A stretch of 64,000 bases of DNA from Erinaceus europaeus (GCF_950295315.1 NC_080170.1:98269971-98333970), one strand, 5' to 3'; positions 35,104 to 47,917 are shown, numbered from the stretch's first letter. Program-made: numbers and translations. Notes: generated by a model from the letters alone, not told the origin.

Positions 35104-36120
35104 TCCTAGAAACTTTTTTTTTTTATGAAAAAACATTACAGAAGTTTCATTTTTTTCTTTACCTTTCTCATTTCAACTAATATCTAGAAGCACAATCAAC
35201 TTAGAATTCTTTTAGAGTTTCTTTTTTCTATGACTCTCACTGGACCACAGATGAGGAAGTTCTACTAGATGGCTTTATTAAAATGCAATTAATACTTGGT
35301 GCTCAAAAAAAGCATCAAATTCATCTTCTTATTTATATCAAGTGAGTAAGTGCCATGTAAGCTTCTCGCAACAAGGGTCTGAGAGTCAAAAGAGTATTGA
35401 CAACAATGTATTTTGATGAATAACATTTGTTTTGTAAAGAGACATATTGAATACCCTTCTGTATGAATGGCTAATAATTTTATTAGTTGAAAAAAAAAAA
35501 CCCTCACCTATTCATTTCAAAAAAGTTAGGAGAAAAGCCATGAACTATTACCCAATGTTTTAGGGCAAAAACAAGGACAACTTTATAAGTTCTCCTCCAG
35601 AACTGCTACAAATATGTTATGTTATTATCACATTTTATGTCCAAACACTAGTGTGTTGTGGTATTGCTACTCATTTTTTTCTTTAAGTCTTCATCCTCTG
35701 AAAAATCCTGAAGCTGATATAATTAGAGATTAAGATGATGAAAGTAACCTTGTTAACGTGTCATTATATTCATTTTCCACGGAGAACTTAGTAGAATATA
35801 AATGAAAAAAATGACCATCATTGGTAAATATAAGTAAAGAATATAGTTTTTCAGTAGTCTAAACAATATTCTTTATCCATTGGTTTATGTGACAAACTCT
35901 GACTTTTCATATGTATCTATGAATAAAGTGAATCATGCCTGATTATTTTCCAGAATGATTTGTTATTGATTAGTTTATCATTAGCTAAAATGATAGTTTT
36001 CATTTTATTTATTATAATAGCTACGTCATGTAAGTCCTTAAAATTTTTATACTTCTTGCACAGTCTGCGAATTGTCTTACTTGATCAAATAGACTATGGA
36101 TACAGTCATACGGTTATACT
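35104..36120. other. Unique AT-rich sequence, no gene seen
   Basis: No recognisable gene or repeat on either strand. Confidence 0.5.
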
Positions 36121-36402
36121 CCTTTTTTAAAAAATATTTATTTTATTTAATTATTCCCTTTTGTTGCCCTTGTTGTTTTATTATTGTAGTTATTATTGTT
36201 GTCGTCGTTGTTGGATAGGACAGAAAGAAATGGAGGAAGGAGGGGAAGACAGAGGGGGGAGAGAAAGACACTTGCAGTCCTGCTTCACCGCCTGTGAAGA
36301 GACGCCCCTGCAGGTGGGGAGCCAGGGCTCGAACCGGGATCCCTGAGCCGATCCTTGCACTTTGCACCACTGCGCTTAACCCGCTGTGCTACAGCCTGAC
36401 TC
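36121..36402 (-). mobile_element. Full-length tRNA-derived SINE
   Basis: Tail (ttattcccttttgttgccc), body and head with ggctcgaaccgggatcc (intact B-box complement), ending in acagcctgactcc. Little diverged. Confidence 0.95.
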
Positions 36403-36544
36403 CTGTCGTCCTCCTCCTCCTCCCCCTCCCCTCCCCCTTCTCTTCTCCCCCTCCCCCTCCTCCTCCTCCTTCTCTTCTCCCCCTCCCCCTCCTCCTCCCC
36501 TTCCCCTCCTCCTCCTTCTTCTGCTTTCTCTTCTTCTTCTTATA
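36403..36544. repeat. Polypyrimidine (CCT)n-rich tract
   Basis: About 140 bp of almost pure C and T, with cctcctcctcc and cttcttctt units. It lies where the tail of the next antisense SINE would be, so it is probably that A/G-rich tail after expansion. Confidence 0.9.
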
Positions 36545-36830
36545 GCCACCTCCAGGGTTATTGCTGGTGCTGGGTGTCAGTACTAGAAGTCCACTGCTCC
36601 TGGCAGAATTTTTATTTCATTTCTTTTTTTTTGGATAAGACAGAGAAAAACTGAGAAAGGAGGGGAGATAGGGAGGAAGAGACAAAGATAGACACCTGCA
36701 GATCTGCTTCCCATTTACGAAGTGTCTCCTCTGAGATGGGGAGTAAGGGCTTGAACCTGGATCCTTTTATGGGTTCTTGCAATTAAGTACTCTGTGTGCT
36801 TAACAGGGTGCACCACCACCGAGCCCCTAC
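36545..36830 (-). mobile_element. Older tRNA-derived SINE with hairpin extension
   Basis: cacctccagggttattgctg and ccactgctcctgg (extension), body aaactgagaaaggagggg, gcttgaacctggatcc (B-box complement) and a head ending gcaccaccaccgagcccc. Confidence 0.85.
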
Positions 36831-36859
36831 ATTCTGTTTTATAAAAGGACAAAGAACAA

Positions 36860-37430
36860 ACAGTTTTTATAGTCAATTCTGTGAGAGGTCTCTTGGTAGT
36901 ATTTTCTTTATCTCTGCAGAAGCTTTTTGATTTGATGTAGTCCCATAGGTTTATGCTTGCCTTAGTTTTCTCTGTAATTGGATTCGTTTCATTGAAGATG
37001 TCTTTAAAATTTATGCTGAAAAGACTTCTGCCAGTATTTTCCTCTAAGTATCTGATAGTTTGTGGTCTAACATCCAAGTCCTTGATCCACTTGGAATTAA
37101 CTTCTGTATTTGGTGAAATATAGAAGAACATTCTTCTGCATGTTTCAACCCAATTTTTCCAACACCATTTGTTGAAGAGACTCTACTTTCCCCATTTAAT
37201 AGTTTGGGCACCTTTGTCAAAGATTAGATGACCATAGGTGTGGGGGCTTACTTCTGGGCTCTCAATTATATTCCACTGGTCAGTGTGTCTATTCATGTTC
37301 CAGTACCAAGCAGTTTTGATGACAATGGTCCTATAATACGATTTTAGATCTGTGAGTGTGATGCCTTCAGTTCTGTTCTTTTTTCTCAAGATTGCTTTGG
37401 CAATTCTAGGTCTTTTCTGGTTCCATAAAC
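36860..37430 (-). mobile_element. L1 ORF2 fragment, region after the RT domain
   Basis: Antisense ORF2 text: [36 protein letters not shown] and INSKWIKDLDVR-like residues, in two frames (36715-37131 and 37183-37389). No 3' UTR or A-tail is attached, so this is an internal piece of an older copy. Confidence 0.85.
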
Positions 37431-38010
37431 AGTCATCACTTCTTAAGTGTGTGACATACTTTTTTAGGGGTTAATATTATGGTTTTCAATTTCAATTTAA
37501 TATACTGTTTCACCTAAATTATCTAGAATATGTTTAGTCTCTTTCATTTTTACATTTATGACAACACACAATTGTATAAACACTTGAAACCTATTAAATC
37601 AAACAATTTCCTGAATTTTCTGTGGAATAAGGTAGATGGTATATCTAAATAATGCCTGATTAAAACATAACATATCCTTTCATCAATTCCATACGAGTTT
37701 CACCTCAGGATTAGGGATATTCCATATGGCTTTCCTTTGGTTTTAAAAGATTTGTACTACAGACATACTTGAATTCAAGACATAACACTCTTTAACCAAA
37801 TTATCTTCAGCATTCAAATAAAGCAACTAAATAAATAACAAGTTTGATTTAGCAGATGCAACACAGACTGGCCCTTGCAAATAAATAAATAAAAATAGAG
37901 AGAATGAAGATATGGCAGGTTAAACAAGGCATCCTGTGTGCTGTTGTTGGCTACTGTATACTTGTATAGTGGGGCTAATTTCTAGAAATGTTCATTTTTT
38001 CACCTTAGGG
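37431..38010. other. Unique AT-rich sequence, no gene seen
   Basis: No coding or repeat family recognised. Confidence 0.45.
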
Positions 38011-38268
38011 GGCCAGGAAGTGGCACAGTGTGTTAAGAACACATAGTACCAAATACAAGGACCCTCTCAAGTTTTCTGGTTCAAGCCCCTGGCTCCTCAC
38101 CTGCAGAGGGATCACTTCTCAAGCAGTGAAGCAGGACTGCAGGTGTCTGTCTCTTTCCCTATCTGCCCCCCCTCATTTCTTTCTATCTTAATAAAATAGA
38201 GGGAAAATGGCCTACAGGAGCAGTGGACTCATAGTGGCCGTGATAACCCTGAAGGCAAAAAAAAAAAA
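38011..38268 (+). mobile_element. tRNA-derived SINE with extension
   Basis: Head (ggccaggaagtggcacagtg), B box (ggttcaagccc, about 38078), body, then extension (ggcctacaggagcagtggac to ccctgaaggcaaaa) and A-run. The first extension arm has lost one palindrome base. Confidence 0.9.
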
Positions 38269-39759
38269 AAGAAAAAACCCACTTTACAAGTAGTCTTAAC
38301 TGACCTGGCATGAGAAAAAAAAGACTGCTCTGATACTAGTCTTCACAGAACAAGATGTAATCAGCATTGGCTTAGATTGCTAGAGGAAATGAGTCAAGGG
38401 CAGTCTCATGGAAGGTCTGACAGGACCAATGTCATCAGTTTCAGATGCTGCCGTTGATAGTCTGATGAATGTTGTAAAGGTGTGTGCTTTTGCATATTTT
38501 CCAGACAGAGAATTATTTATAAGCTGATAAATAACCATTGTTTAGACATTGACTTTTTAAAATTGCACACTTTCAAAGAAATTGCTTTCTTCTCTTTTAG
38601 CAATGCTTCTCATAGCTGACAGTGCATGAGAATCACTGGAAGGATTACGTAAACAAGTTTTCCAGAAGCCGTCTCTGCAAAGCGTTGCTCGTTATTACTG
38701 GAGTAACAACTCAGGATTCAATCTATTTAAATACTTCATACAAATTTCATATGTACATTTCTTGCTGGGAATCACTGGAATGGTGTCAAGACACTTGATT
38801 TTTATCACTGCTGGTTTGTTGGTTGCTGTATCAATGACAGAAGTACTTAACCAAATAATCATTTTATACATTGCAAGACTCTGCAGAGAAATATTTTCAA
38901 AGCTGAAAATAAAAGTAACTTTTGGCTGTAAAATGACTCAGTCATATCTCTTTGAGGCAAAATAATAAAGCTCTATGAATTTATCCCTGAGGAAAAATTT
39001 TCATTTTCAGAGCACTTTGCCAATTTTATAATGGAGGAAATAGCAATAAAATGCTTATGACAAAAAGCAATTCAAAGCTCTACTTACTGACTTCTTTGAA
39101 CCAAAGTTGATGGTGTCAGTGAAAATATCCCTTTCCTTTGGTAACCAAAGAAGGTATAATATTTTCATCATTTTTTTCACTAAGTGGGAAGAAGATATTT
39201 TCATTAGCTATGAAAAAGGGAAACATGCAACATCTTAATGTGTCTGTGGTATCCGTCAATCTTTTTAATAAGAGAGTGACAATATTTTAAATGTAGTGAG
39301 AAAACAGTCTTTTTTTTTTTACTTTTCCCAAGCATATTAAGTATAAAATTGTAGTCACGTGCAAGTCCAAAGAGCTATCATTACTTAATTTCCAAGATAA
39401 TTCCTATGCCACTTAGAGACACATAACAATGAACAAGTCATTAAATTCTAGGATTCCTTTATTGATAAGTAAGTATATTTTGTGATATTATAAAATAGTG
39501 TGACATGTTTACTATGTCTGAAGTACAGCAAACTGAAGCTAGTAGGTTAAATATATTGACTTCTTTTATGCATGCCTGCTTATTTCCATAGACTCTATAG
39601 CTGCTTTGTACTGCAGTAATAAAGTGGAGTGAGCACTTGTGGCATGTTCTAAAATGATTCTTAACAGAAAAAGTTTGCTGATTCACATTTCAGACTAGTA
39701 GTAACACAATATCCAGTTGCAAACTAATTTAGCTAGAATAGATTAATTAGGTTAAAGTG
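38269..39759. other. Mostly unique, with possible ancient repeats and a candidate conserved block
   Basis: 38600-38672 (catgagaatcactggaagga) recalls hAT-type MER elements, and 39385-39480 recalls MIR, both weakly. 38870-39140 is repeat-free with an even base mix and includes aaatgactcagtcata, an AP-1-like palindrome at about 38931-38946. No gene is seen. Confidence 0.4.
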
Positions 39760-40009
39760 GTTTTTTAAATATTTATTTATTTATTCCCTTTTGTTGCCCA
39801 TTGTTGTTTTATTGTTGTAGTTATTATTGTTGTCATCGTTGTTGGATAGGACAGAGAGAAATGGGGGGGGGAAGGCAGACGGGGAGAGAAAGACACCCGC
39901 AGACCCGCTTCACCACTTGTGAAGGGACTCCCCTGCAGGTGGGGAACCAGGGGCTCTAACCAGCATCCTTAGGCCAGTCCTTGCGCTTTGCGCCACCACT
40001 CAACACACA
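39760..40009 (-). mobile_element. tRNA-derived SINE, nearly full length
   Basis: Tail (tttattcccttttgttgccc), body with a G-run at 39865-39872, head ending at gcgccaccactcaac. The duplication gttaaagtg lies at about 39752-39760 and 40012-40020. Confidence 0.93.
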
Positions 40010-40020
40010 AGTTAAAGTGT

Positions 40021-40867
40021 TTTTATTCACCGAAGTAAGTGATTAATTTTGATCATGTTGATGTCATCCCTTATTCCAATGATCTGTAATATCTGGACAT
40101 GATTGCAAGATGAAAAATCATTCTATGCTAATTATATAGAGCACTCAGTTATGAATAAAAGCATTTGCTTTCTTATGTGTTGCCTTTCTATTTGGGATAG
40201 CAGCATCTATAAAACTCCTGCAGACATTGTTGGGTTCCACTGACCATTATTTAGTCACCTGAACAGAATTAATTTAAACTAGAAATTGAAGCCTGAACTT
40301 CAGTGGACTCTGGAACTCAAGAAGAGGGGAAAGGAAATATTTATATGCTATTGGTATTCTGTGAGCAAGGACAACTTAGTGGTTGGATACACATTTCACA
40401 TCCGTCAGTATCTGTCAATGAACCTAAACACACTCAGATAGGCCATTGTTGGAACTCTCTTGCATTTCATAGTTGTGTACCTAAGTATATTTGCTTACCA
40501 AATGTTTAGGCTGTTTGCATGAAGTGAAAATAAAACATCTAGTAAATTCATAGCAGATGGACTATGGTCTCCTACTTCATCTTTAGACAAATAATTTGAG
40601 AATCAGATATTACCCAGTATTTTCACCTAAATCTTAAATTATCTTGTGGAGTTGAATTCCCATCAGCTGAGTCCCTATGATAATGTGCAAATTCAGCCAT
40701 ACAAGATGTGAATTGTTAGTTCATAATTTACTTAACTCTAACATATAGGGTCAGATATATTCCAATTTCACAGTGTACTCTGAGAGATTTCCAGTCATAT
40801 GCCTTTTGTATTACACATAAAATAAGTACACTGAAGTAAACTTATATAAAAATGGTCCACAATATTG
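40021..40867. other. Unique sequence, no gene seen
   Basis: A 68-codon frame at 40303-40509 has no recognisable feature and I do not consider it coding. Confidence 0.5.
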
Positions 40868-41155
40868 CTTCATTGCTCCATTCCAACAACCAACAGTGTG
40901 CCAAGCAAATGCACAAAATAAAATAGTAATTTTATCAAAGTAAAAAAAAAATGCTTAACAAAAGATGTTATAACTAAAACAAAAAGATATTCTACTGAAT
41001 GGGAGAAAATATTCACACAGTAAACATTTGATAAAAGGTCAGTATTCAAGATATATGAAGAATTTATCAAATTCAGCCACAGCAATAACAACAAATAAAT
41101 GATTGCAGCAAAAAATGGGGAAAGATGATAGAAATTTCACCAGAGCACATATATA
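40868..41155 (+). mobile_element. Old L1 ORF2 C-terminal fragment
   Basis: gaatgggagaaaatattcac and taaaaggtcagtattcaaga match the EKIF and LISR-like segment of L1 ORF2. It is frame-broken, with no 3' UTR. Confidence 0.65.
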
Positions 41156-42319
41156 TAGCCTTACATTTTTTAATACTATAGTTTTCATTTAACAGGACTT
41201 ATAGGATGCAAGATTTAACCTATATTGCTAAAATGTTATGTCCTATTTTATGAAAAAATAGGAAAAACAAATTCTAACCAATTTGATAGAGTATTAGCAT
41301 GATTTGTATTAGTATTTGGTGCATTAAAACCTTCTTTACATTTAAAATACTTTCTTTTTTCCCCTCTAACAATAGATGGGGCTTTATAAAAGTCACTTTT
41401 TAAGAGACAATTCTGAAAAACAAACAAACAAACCCAGCATTCAGCTCATACTAATCGGATAGACACTTTTTTCCCCTTAGGAGACCAAATAAGCTTAACT
41501 ACAAGGAATGCATTTTATCACTCAGAAAAATAGGGAGCTATGTCAGACTTGCCAGGAACTGCAACTGTGGTTCCAGAAAGTCTGAGAATTTGATTGCCGA
41601 TATGTAGTCTACCAAGGGTTATTTCAAGAGACATCTATAAGCCAGGTGCTTCATATTCAACTTTTACCAGCACAATTACAAAAATCATTTAATGTGAAGA
41701 ATATTTAAATAGTTTTCTAAAAATTTTAAAATGTCTTTACTAACAGCATAAATGTTAACGTTGAATCAACGAAAATAAACACATGTAAAATTAATTTTTA
41801 AAATCTATTTAATGTTTCCTCTATGGTTGAAGGCAAGGATTTGTTTCTCAAAGAGTAGGATGAAATGTGCAATAATTTTACTGCATTTTTTGTTTTCAAA
41901 GCAGTTAAGCTTCAATGATAAAAACAATTTTCTAGTAGTAAGGTTTATGCAGAATGTGAAATCAGACCAATGAATCAAGCCCTTCTGTTTTCATTCCTCT
42001 CTGCTCTCCTCATGCTGACACAGCAGAGTCTGTGTAGAAGTTGGGGTAATGAACACTCAACTGTACATTTAGTGGTGTCATCTTTCAGTTGTGATGTTAG
42101 GTCGAGGTTCCTTCTGCATGATTTTTGTGAATAGTAAGTGGGACTGATCATATTTTTAAAAATCTTTCAGCACTACACTGAGACAGCTTACTTCTTTAAA
42201 ATATAATAAAAATATAGAGAATGAAAATTAAATATCTGCATCTTTACATCATGGTTATATATGTATTTTATGTTCAAATGTATGTACACACATATGCACT
42301 TAACATGGAAAATTGTGAT
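41156..42319. other. Unique AT-rich sequence, no gene seen
   Basis: No coding or repeat family recognised. Confidence 0.5.
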
Positions 42320-42592
42320 AGGGAGCCAGGCAGTGGAGGCAGCAGGTTAAGCGCACATGGTGTGAAGCTCAAGGACCTGCATAAGGATCCTGGTTTGGCC
42401 CAGGGATTCCCACCTGCAGCAGGTTTGCTTCACAGGCAATGAACAGGTCTCCGGGTATCTTTCTCTCCTCCTCCCTGTCTTCCCCTCCTCTCTCCATTTC
42501 TTTCTGTCTTATCCAGCAATAACAGTAATAATAACAACAACAACGATAAACAACAAGGATAACTACAGGTGAAGAAAAAAAAAGAGAAAAAA
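42320..42592 (+). mobile_element. Full-length tRNA-derived SINE
   Basis: Head (gggagccaggcagtggaggc), mutated B box, complete body and tail. The duplication aattgtgata (about 42310-42319) and aatgtgata (about 42592-42600) flanks it. Confidence 0.93.
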
Positions 42593-42984
42593 ATGTGATA
42601 TACTTTAAACAACCCACATCTGTGCCTTTATCTTTATTTAAAAATTATATCTCACCACAAATAAATAACTGTATTGGCATATTATTCATGTTCATTGTCA
42701 CTATATTTTACAAGTAGTTTCATATTTAATTTCTATGATTTGACCAAATACATATCAATCATATATTTACTGTTTACTACAGTTTAACTTAGTTCCATGG
42801 TGTTATAAGGTTTGGTGGTAGAATGCATTTTCTTGTGCAAATATCCCAGCATTTAGAAATGGAGATTCACTAAAAGGATTCTATATAAGATTAAAGGATA
42901 GTACTTACCCCTGAGCCATAGCACCTGTGATCTCTGGTCTTAATAACTGATATGAAAGCCAAATCTCAGTAATATTCCTTTAAC
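42593..42984. other. Unique AT-rich sequence, no gene seen
   Basis: Nothing recognised. Confidence 0.45.
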
Positions 42985-43338
42985 AATGTAATCACTGCAA
43001 CCAGTACCACCTTGGAATGTTTCACTTCAGACTACATCCAGAGATGTTGGCATGGAATGTGAACCCATCAGCTTCATCACCCTGCCACCAGGTTCCAGAT
43101 GCTACCATGATGCTAACCCAACTTCCCAGGGCAGAAGACCCCACCTTTGTGTCCTGGAACCCCACCTTCCCAGATCCCTGCCCTACACTAGGGAAAGAAA
43201 GAGATAGGTGGGGGGTATGGATCAACCTGCCAACGCCCATGTTCCACCAGGAAGCAGCTACAGAAGGAAGACTTTCCAACTTCTGCACCCCGTAATAACC
43301 CTAGGTCCATACTCCCAGAGGGATAAAGAATAGGAGAA
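42985..43338 (+). mobile_element. L1 long 3' UTR fragment with internal deletion
   Basis: tttcacttcagactacatcc and caccaggttccagatgctac are both segments of the long L1 3' UTR, but the several hundred bases between them in other copies are missing. It ends without an A-tail where a SINE begins at 43339. Confidence 0.8.
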
Positions 43339-43549
43339 CTGGGAGTCAGGCAGTAGTGCAGCGGGTTAAGTGCACGTGGAGCAAGCACAAAGACCCTGGT
43401 AAGGACCCTGGTTAGAGCTCCTGGCTCCCCACCTGCAGGGGGATCGCTTCACAGGCGGTGAAGCAGGTCTGCAAGTGTCTATCTTTTTCTCCCTTCTCTG
43501 TCTTCCCCGCCTCTCTCCATTTCTCTCTCTCTCTCTCTCTCTCTTCCTA

Positions 43550-43587
<38 letters not shown>

Positions 43588-43594
43588 TGTGTGT
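43339..43594 (+). mobile_element. tRNA-derived SINE ending in a (CT)n(GT)n microsatellite
   Basis: Head (gggagtcaggcagtagtgca), body to ctccatttctctctc, then a CT run (about 43522-43570) and GT run (43571-43594) in place of the normal tail. Confidence 0.9.
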
Positions 43595-44639
43595 ATTCTG
43601 TGATTCTCATTGGGTAGAAGGAACTTTCTAATATGAGTAAGGTTTTCCAAAGAGTGCCATTAAACTCACTATAGTAAATTACCTGAAAACCGAAGATTGA
43701 GCTATTACCCTTATTCTTGAAAGAAAGCAAGTATAATTTACTCTTACCATTATTTCCTCACCCTGATACACAAGTTATCACACCTCAATATATATAAATA
43801 TGCTTATCTTGACTCCCTTTTCATCAAACAAGGGCATTATTCAATGTTAATGAATTACCCGAGGGGGGAAAACGTGGTACATACTCTATTGAGATAATAA
43901 TTCTGTCCTGTTTATCAATTGATACTTTTCTTTATATAGTCTTTGCTTAACATTTGTCTACCAGGTAAGCAAGCTTCAAGAAGCATATGGCAGTATATAG
44001 ACTGGGTTAAGTTCAGTTAAGATAGATAAAATGTTGGGTAACTCAAAGCTTATCTAGAGCAAAGGTGTCATGTGAGAAAAACTGGACCCCCGAGTTTCAC
44101 AAAGCAGACATTCTGGTGAGATTTCTTCTTATTTCCTCATAACTTTTGGATATTCTTGAGAGCAGCTCTCTGCTGTGTCTTTTCTGTAAATAGGAAGCAC
44201 AAAATGGCATGATAAAATTGAAAGGATTAATAATTATTTCTATTTCTGACACTCAAAGGTTTTGATTCAGTGTTGCAGCACATTGGTTTGAACATTTCAG
44301 GTGGCAAACATTAATAGTCATGTATGTTTATATTTATATTATCCATGTATGCTGCTATAAAGTAAGCCTAAGGAGATCTTTAAGACCAACCAACATTTTT
44401 ATGATTTGTATTATGTTCAAGTGGTGTTAAGAATTTAAATTGCCTTTACAATATGCAAAGTGTTTTAAATTGCATACTTTTCTTACTTACTTTGCATATT
44501 ATGTCCATGATTATATTTCTAAATTCATTTGAACTATTTCCATAAAGGTGTCTGAATACTCAAATTTATACAGAGCTACTAAGTGAAAGGAAAAAAGGTT
44601 TTTCGTTTTGTTTTGTTTTGATCTTCTGAACAGTTACTA
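43595..44639. other. Unique AT-rich sequence, no gene seen
   Basis: No coding or transposon feature recognised. Confidence 0.5.
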
Positions 44640-44888
44640 CTGAAGCTTGAGGCTTGTATGGCTCCACTATTCCCAGTGACCATTTCTTTTCTTATTTGTT
44701 TGTTTGTTTTGTCCTTGTAGAGGGTGAGAAACAGAGATACTGAGAGAAGAGAGCGAGACAGAGAAAATGAGAGACACCTGATACAAACTCATGAAGCTTC
44801 TACTCTATAGGTGAGGACGAGGGTTTAAACCAGGGTTCTGGTGCATGGAAATATATAACAACTGCAGAGTTCACCACCACTAGGCCTC
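44640..44888 (-). mobile_element. Old tRNA-derived SINE with extension remnant
   Basis: ctccactattcccagtgacc (extension remnant), body gagaagagagcgagacagag, catgaagcttctactc and a head ending ccaccactaggcct. Strongly diverged. Confidence 0.7.
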
Positions 44889-44904
44889 AAAAGATCTGAA
44901 TTTT

Positions 44905-45178
44905 TTTTTATTGTCACCAAATTATCATGTGCCTTGGTGCCTGCATGATAAATCACTGCTTCTAACTGCCATCCCCCCCATTATTTTTACTTATTATATA
45001 AGACACGGAGAAATTGAGAGGGGTGAGGGAGATAAAGAGGGAAAGAGAAAGAGACACACCTACAGACCTGCTTCATGACTCCTGGAACATCCACCCTGAA
45101 GGTAGGGAGCAGGGGTTTAAACTAGGGTCCTCCTACATGGTAACGTGTGCTTGCAACTGAGTGTACTACCAGCTGGTC
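44905..45178 (-). mobile_element. Old tRNA-derived SINE with extension remnant
   Basis: gccttggtgcctgcatgata and aatcactgcttctaactgcc (extension), a body with gacacggagaaattgagagg, a mutated B box (gggtttaaactagggtcc), and an end at ctaccagctgg. Same orientation as the previous copy. Confidence 0.75.
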
Positions 45179-45832
45179 CAAAAATATATGCATTTTTAGT
45201 GTTTTTACTTTTGTTTACCAGTAATTTTATCTAAACTATATGTTTTCTATCATACAGTGATGTTTCCTACTCTGGGTAGTCCTCTGGGACATGTACTGGG
45301 GCACCAAGGTTCCACCTTCTCCAGGTCCGCCTGATGTTATCTACTCTGATGTAAAAGAATATTAACTATTTATTCAAACAAGATAAATTTATTAGGAATT
45401 AAGATAACTGTATTTGAAGGAGAATGATATGTACTATAAATAATTAACATAATATATTTAAGAAAAGATGGATTGTGATCTATTTATTTATTTATTTAGA
45501 TAAGAGAGATATGGGGGTGGTGCATGATACCAGGGAAGGTTAGGACTTGGGCATAACTTATCTTTGAAACTATGTGAAAATATAATGACACTGTATGTAT
45601 GTGTATTCACTGACTTGGTAAAACCTGATTATTGCTTATATAGAAATTTATGTAATACTACTATGGTAATTCTATGAATATAAAAGTTATTGCTATTGGA
45701 CTGAGGTAATATTTGTTTTGGGTTCCATTAATCTGTAGACTTGCTTAAGTCCGTATCTTTACAATCTTGGTATTATTTTATAATCTAGAAAATAGTATTT
45801 ATTATCTTCTATTCCTTGATAACTTTCTTTCT
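45179..45832. other. Unique sequence, no gene seen
   Basis: Nothing recognised apart from a short (TTTA)n near 45480-45500. Confidence 0.5.
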
Positions 45833-46124
45833 ATTTTTGCCACCAGGGTTTTGTTGGGGCTTGGTGCCTGCACTATGAATACATTGCTCCTGGAGGCCAT
45901 TTTTTTCATTTTGTCGCCCTTTTTGTTATTGTTGCTATTGTTGTTGGATAGGACAGAGAAAAATCAAGAGAGGAGGGGAAGATATAGACACCTGCAGACC
46001 AGCTTCACCTCTTGTGAAGTGACCCTCCTGCAGGTAGGGTTCCTGACCTTGAACCAGGATCCTTGTACCAGTCCTTGGACTTCACACCATGTGCACTTAA
46101 TCTGCTGCACTACAGCATGGCCCC
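45833..46124 (-). mobile_element. tRNA-derived SINE with extension
   Basis: ttgccaccagggttttgttg to ctcctggaggcc (extension), tail, body with a short deletion, and head ending tacagcatggccc. Confidence 0.9.
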
Positions 46125-46354
46125 ATTCTTTGGTAACTTTCTAAAGATTTCTCCAAAGAAAAAATTGGTGAATTTGGTGAAATCTTTTTTTTCCCGATTA
46201 AATGTATAAATATTTCTTGATGACTACAGAGACAAGTAATGTCTTGATAATTTACAGATATATATACTCCATTCCCCCTTTCCCATTCTTGCAAGAAGGC
46301 ATTACTTCCTCAATCCTATTAAACTATCACATGGAGAAAAAGTTTATTCCTCTT

Positions 46355-46556
46355 TGTTTTTTTAATATTATCTTTATTTATGTATTGGATAAAGATATTC
46401 AGAAATTGAGAGGAGAGGGAGATAGGGAAATAGAGAGACATCTGCAGCTCTACTTCACCACGTGAAGCTTCTCCCTGCAGGTGGAGACAGCAGGCTTGAA
46501 CCCAGTCTTTCCACATTGCAACATGTGTGCTCAACCAGGTGTGACACTGCCCAGCC
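46355..46556 (-). mobile_element. Older tRNA-derived SINE
   Basis: Short tail (ttatctttatttatgtattg), body, cagctctacttcaccacg, gcttgaacccagtctttcc (B-box complement), head ending gacactgcccagccc. Confidence 0.8.
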
Positions 46557-46649
46557 CATCCATTCCCTCTTTCTATAATTTTATATCAATTGTATTTTAT
46601 TATTTTTATTTTATTTCATATTTATTAAAGATAATTTTAAATATAAAAT

Positions 46650-46790
46650 TAAGATTCACAGTGGTGGAGGAGAACCTGGGTGGGAGGTATTTTACAGAAA
46701 ACAGAAATTTTGTACAAATACCAGCAATTGTATTTACTGTTGACTGTAAACCATTAATCCACCTGTAATTTTTTCATTAAGATAGTATTT
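46650..46790 (+). mobile_element. L1 3' terminus, short truncated copy
   Basis: ggtggaggagaacctgggtg, atttactgttgactgtaaac and cattaatccacctgtaattt match the end of the L1 subfamily at 57880-58032. Diverged. Confidence 0.7.
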
Positions 46791-47394
46791 TAACTTGTAT
46801 TTTTAGAAAGAAATATATGGTATCAAAAAGAACAAAGTATGAAACCTTTGTAGTTATTTCTTTAGCCTTCTATCAACTTTCAAGCCTAGCAGAAATATAT
46901 GAAAATATAGATAGCCAGGTGTATAAAATCAGGAAAAATATGACTATACATGATAATCTATGCAGAGAATAACATTTAATATTTCACTGTTTTCATTCCA
47001 GTAGCCTTTCTTGATTTCTAAAATAAAAAAATTACACTGTACATAGCGAACATAAATTTCTCATATTGCAAGCTGAAAAGAACAAGTCTAACTTTTATTA
47101 TTTTTTCATCTGGTCTTCATTTCTGAGCTTGAGCATTCCATTCATTCTTCAGGGTGTAAATAGTTAGAATCTGGCCTATGTCACCTTGAGACCATAAAAA
47201 AGTCTCTTATTTTTACTTAATTAGATGGTTACATAATAACACCATATCCATGATACTCCTTTTAAATCACATTTGGTACTATTCTTAGCTTTCTTTTTCC
47301 ACAAGGAAGCAGGCTTACAATCACTCCATATTCAGATATTCAATCCCATCTCATTGTTTAGTAATATTATTATTAAAGTTTTTCAAAAAATAAG
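46791..47394. other. Unique AT-rich sequence, no gene seen
   Basis: Nothing recognised. Confidence 0.45.
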
Positions 47395-47740
47395 ACTTTT
47401 AAAATTATCTTTATTTATTTATTGGACAGAGACAACCAGAAATCTAGAAGGAAGGGGGAGATAGAGAGGGAGAGAGACAGAGAGACACCTGCAGCCCTGC
47501 TTCACCACACGCAAAGCTTTCCCCCTGCAAGTGGGGACCAAAATCAGTCTTTAAATAAAAAATATATATATTTTTGTAGTAGCATATACCATATCTTCAT
47601 ATAGTTTATATAGTTGATCTTACACCATTTTTTAAAGATTGATTTTTTTTTTTTTGAGAATGAGAGAGAGAGAGACCAGATACAACTTAACCATATTGGT
47701 GCTCAGGATCAAACTCTACAACTGAACCACCTCATCTGCC
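47395..47740 (-). mobile_element. Two truncated tRNA-derived SINEs
   Basis: 47395-47545 is an antisense SINE tail, body and cagccctgcttcaccacac, truncated at ggggacca. 47630-47740 is a second eroded piece (agagagagagaccagataca, ggatcaaactctac, cctcatctgccc). About 85 bp of unclassified sequence separates them. Confidence 0.65.
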
Positions 47741-47917
47741 CAAATGTGATTTTTTTAAGCTTTAAATCTTACAAAATAATGGCAGAAGGGATATGAACAG
47801 CATAAAGCACATTCTTTCAATGTGAGAAATTCTGGGCTTAATATCTGGCTCTGCACAAAATAGTTAAACCTTATTCTAGTCTTTTCCACTCTCAATTAAA
47901 ATAAAAATCAGATTTCT

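Noticed and set aside
36294..36586. Proline/leucine-rich frames
   Set aside because: They are translations of a polypyrimidine simple repeat.
38762..38965. 67-codon frame with hydrophobic start
   Set aside because: No family similarity or splice context; length expected by chance in AT-rich DNA.
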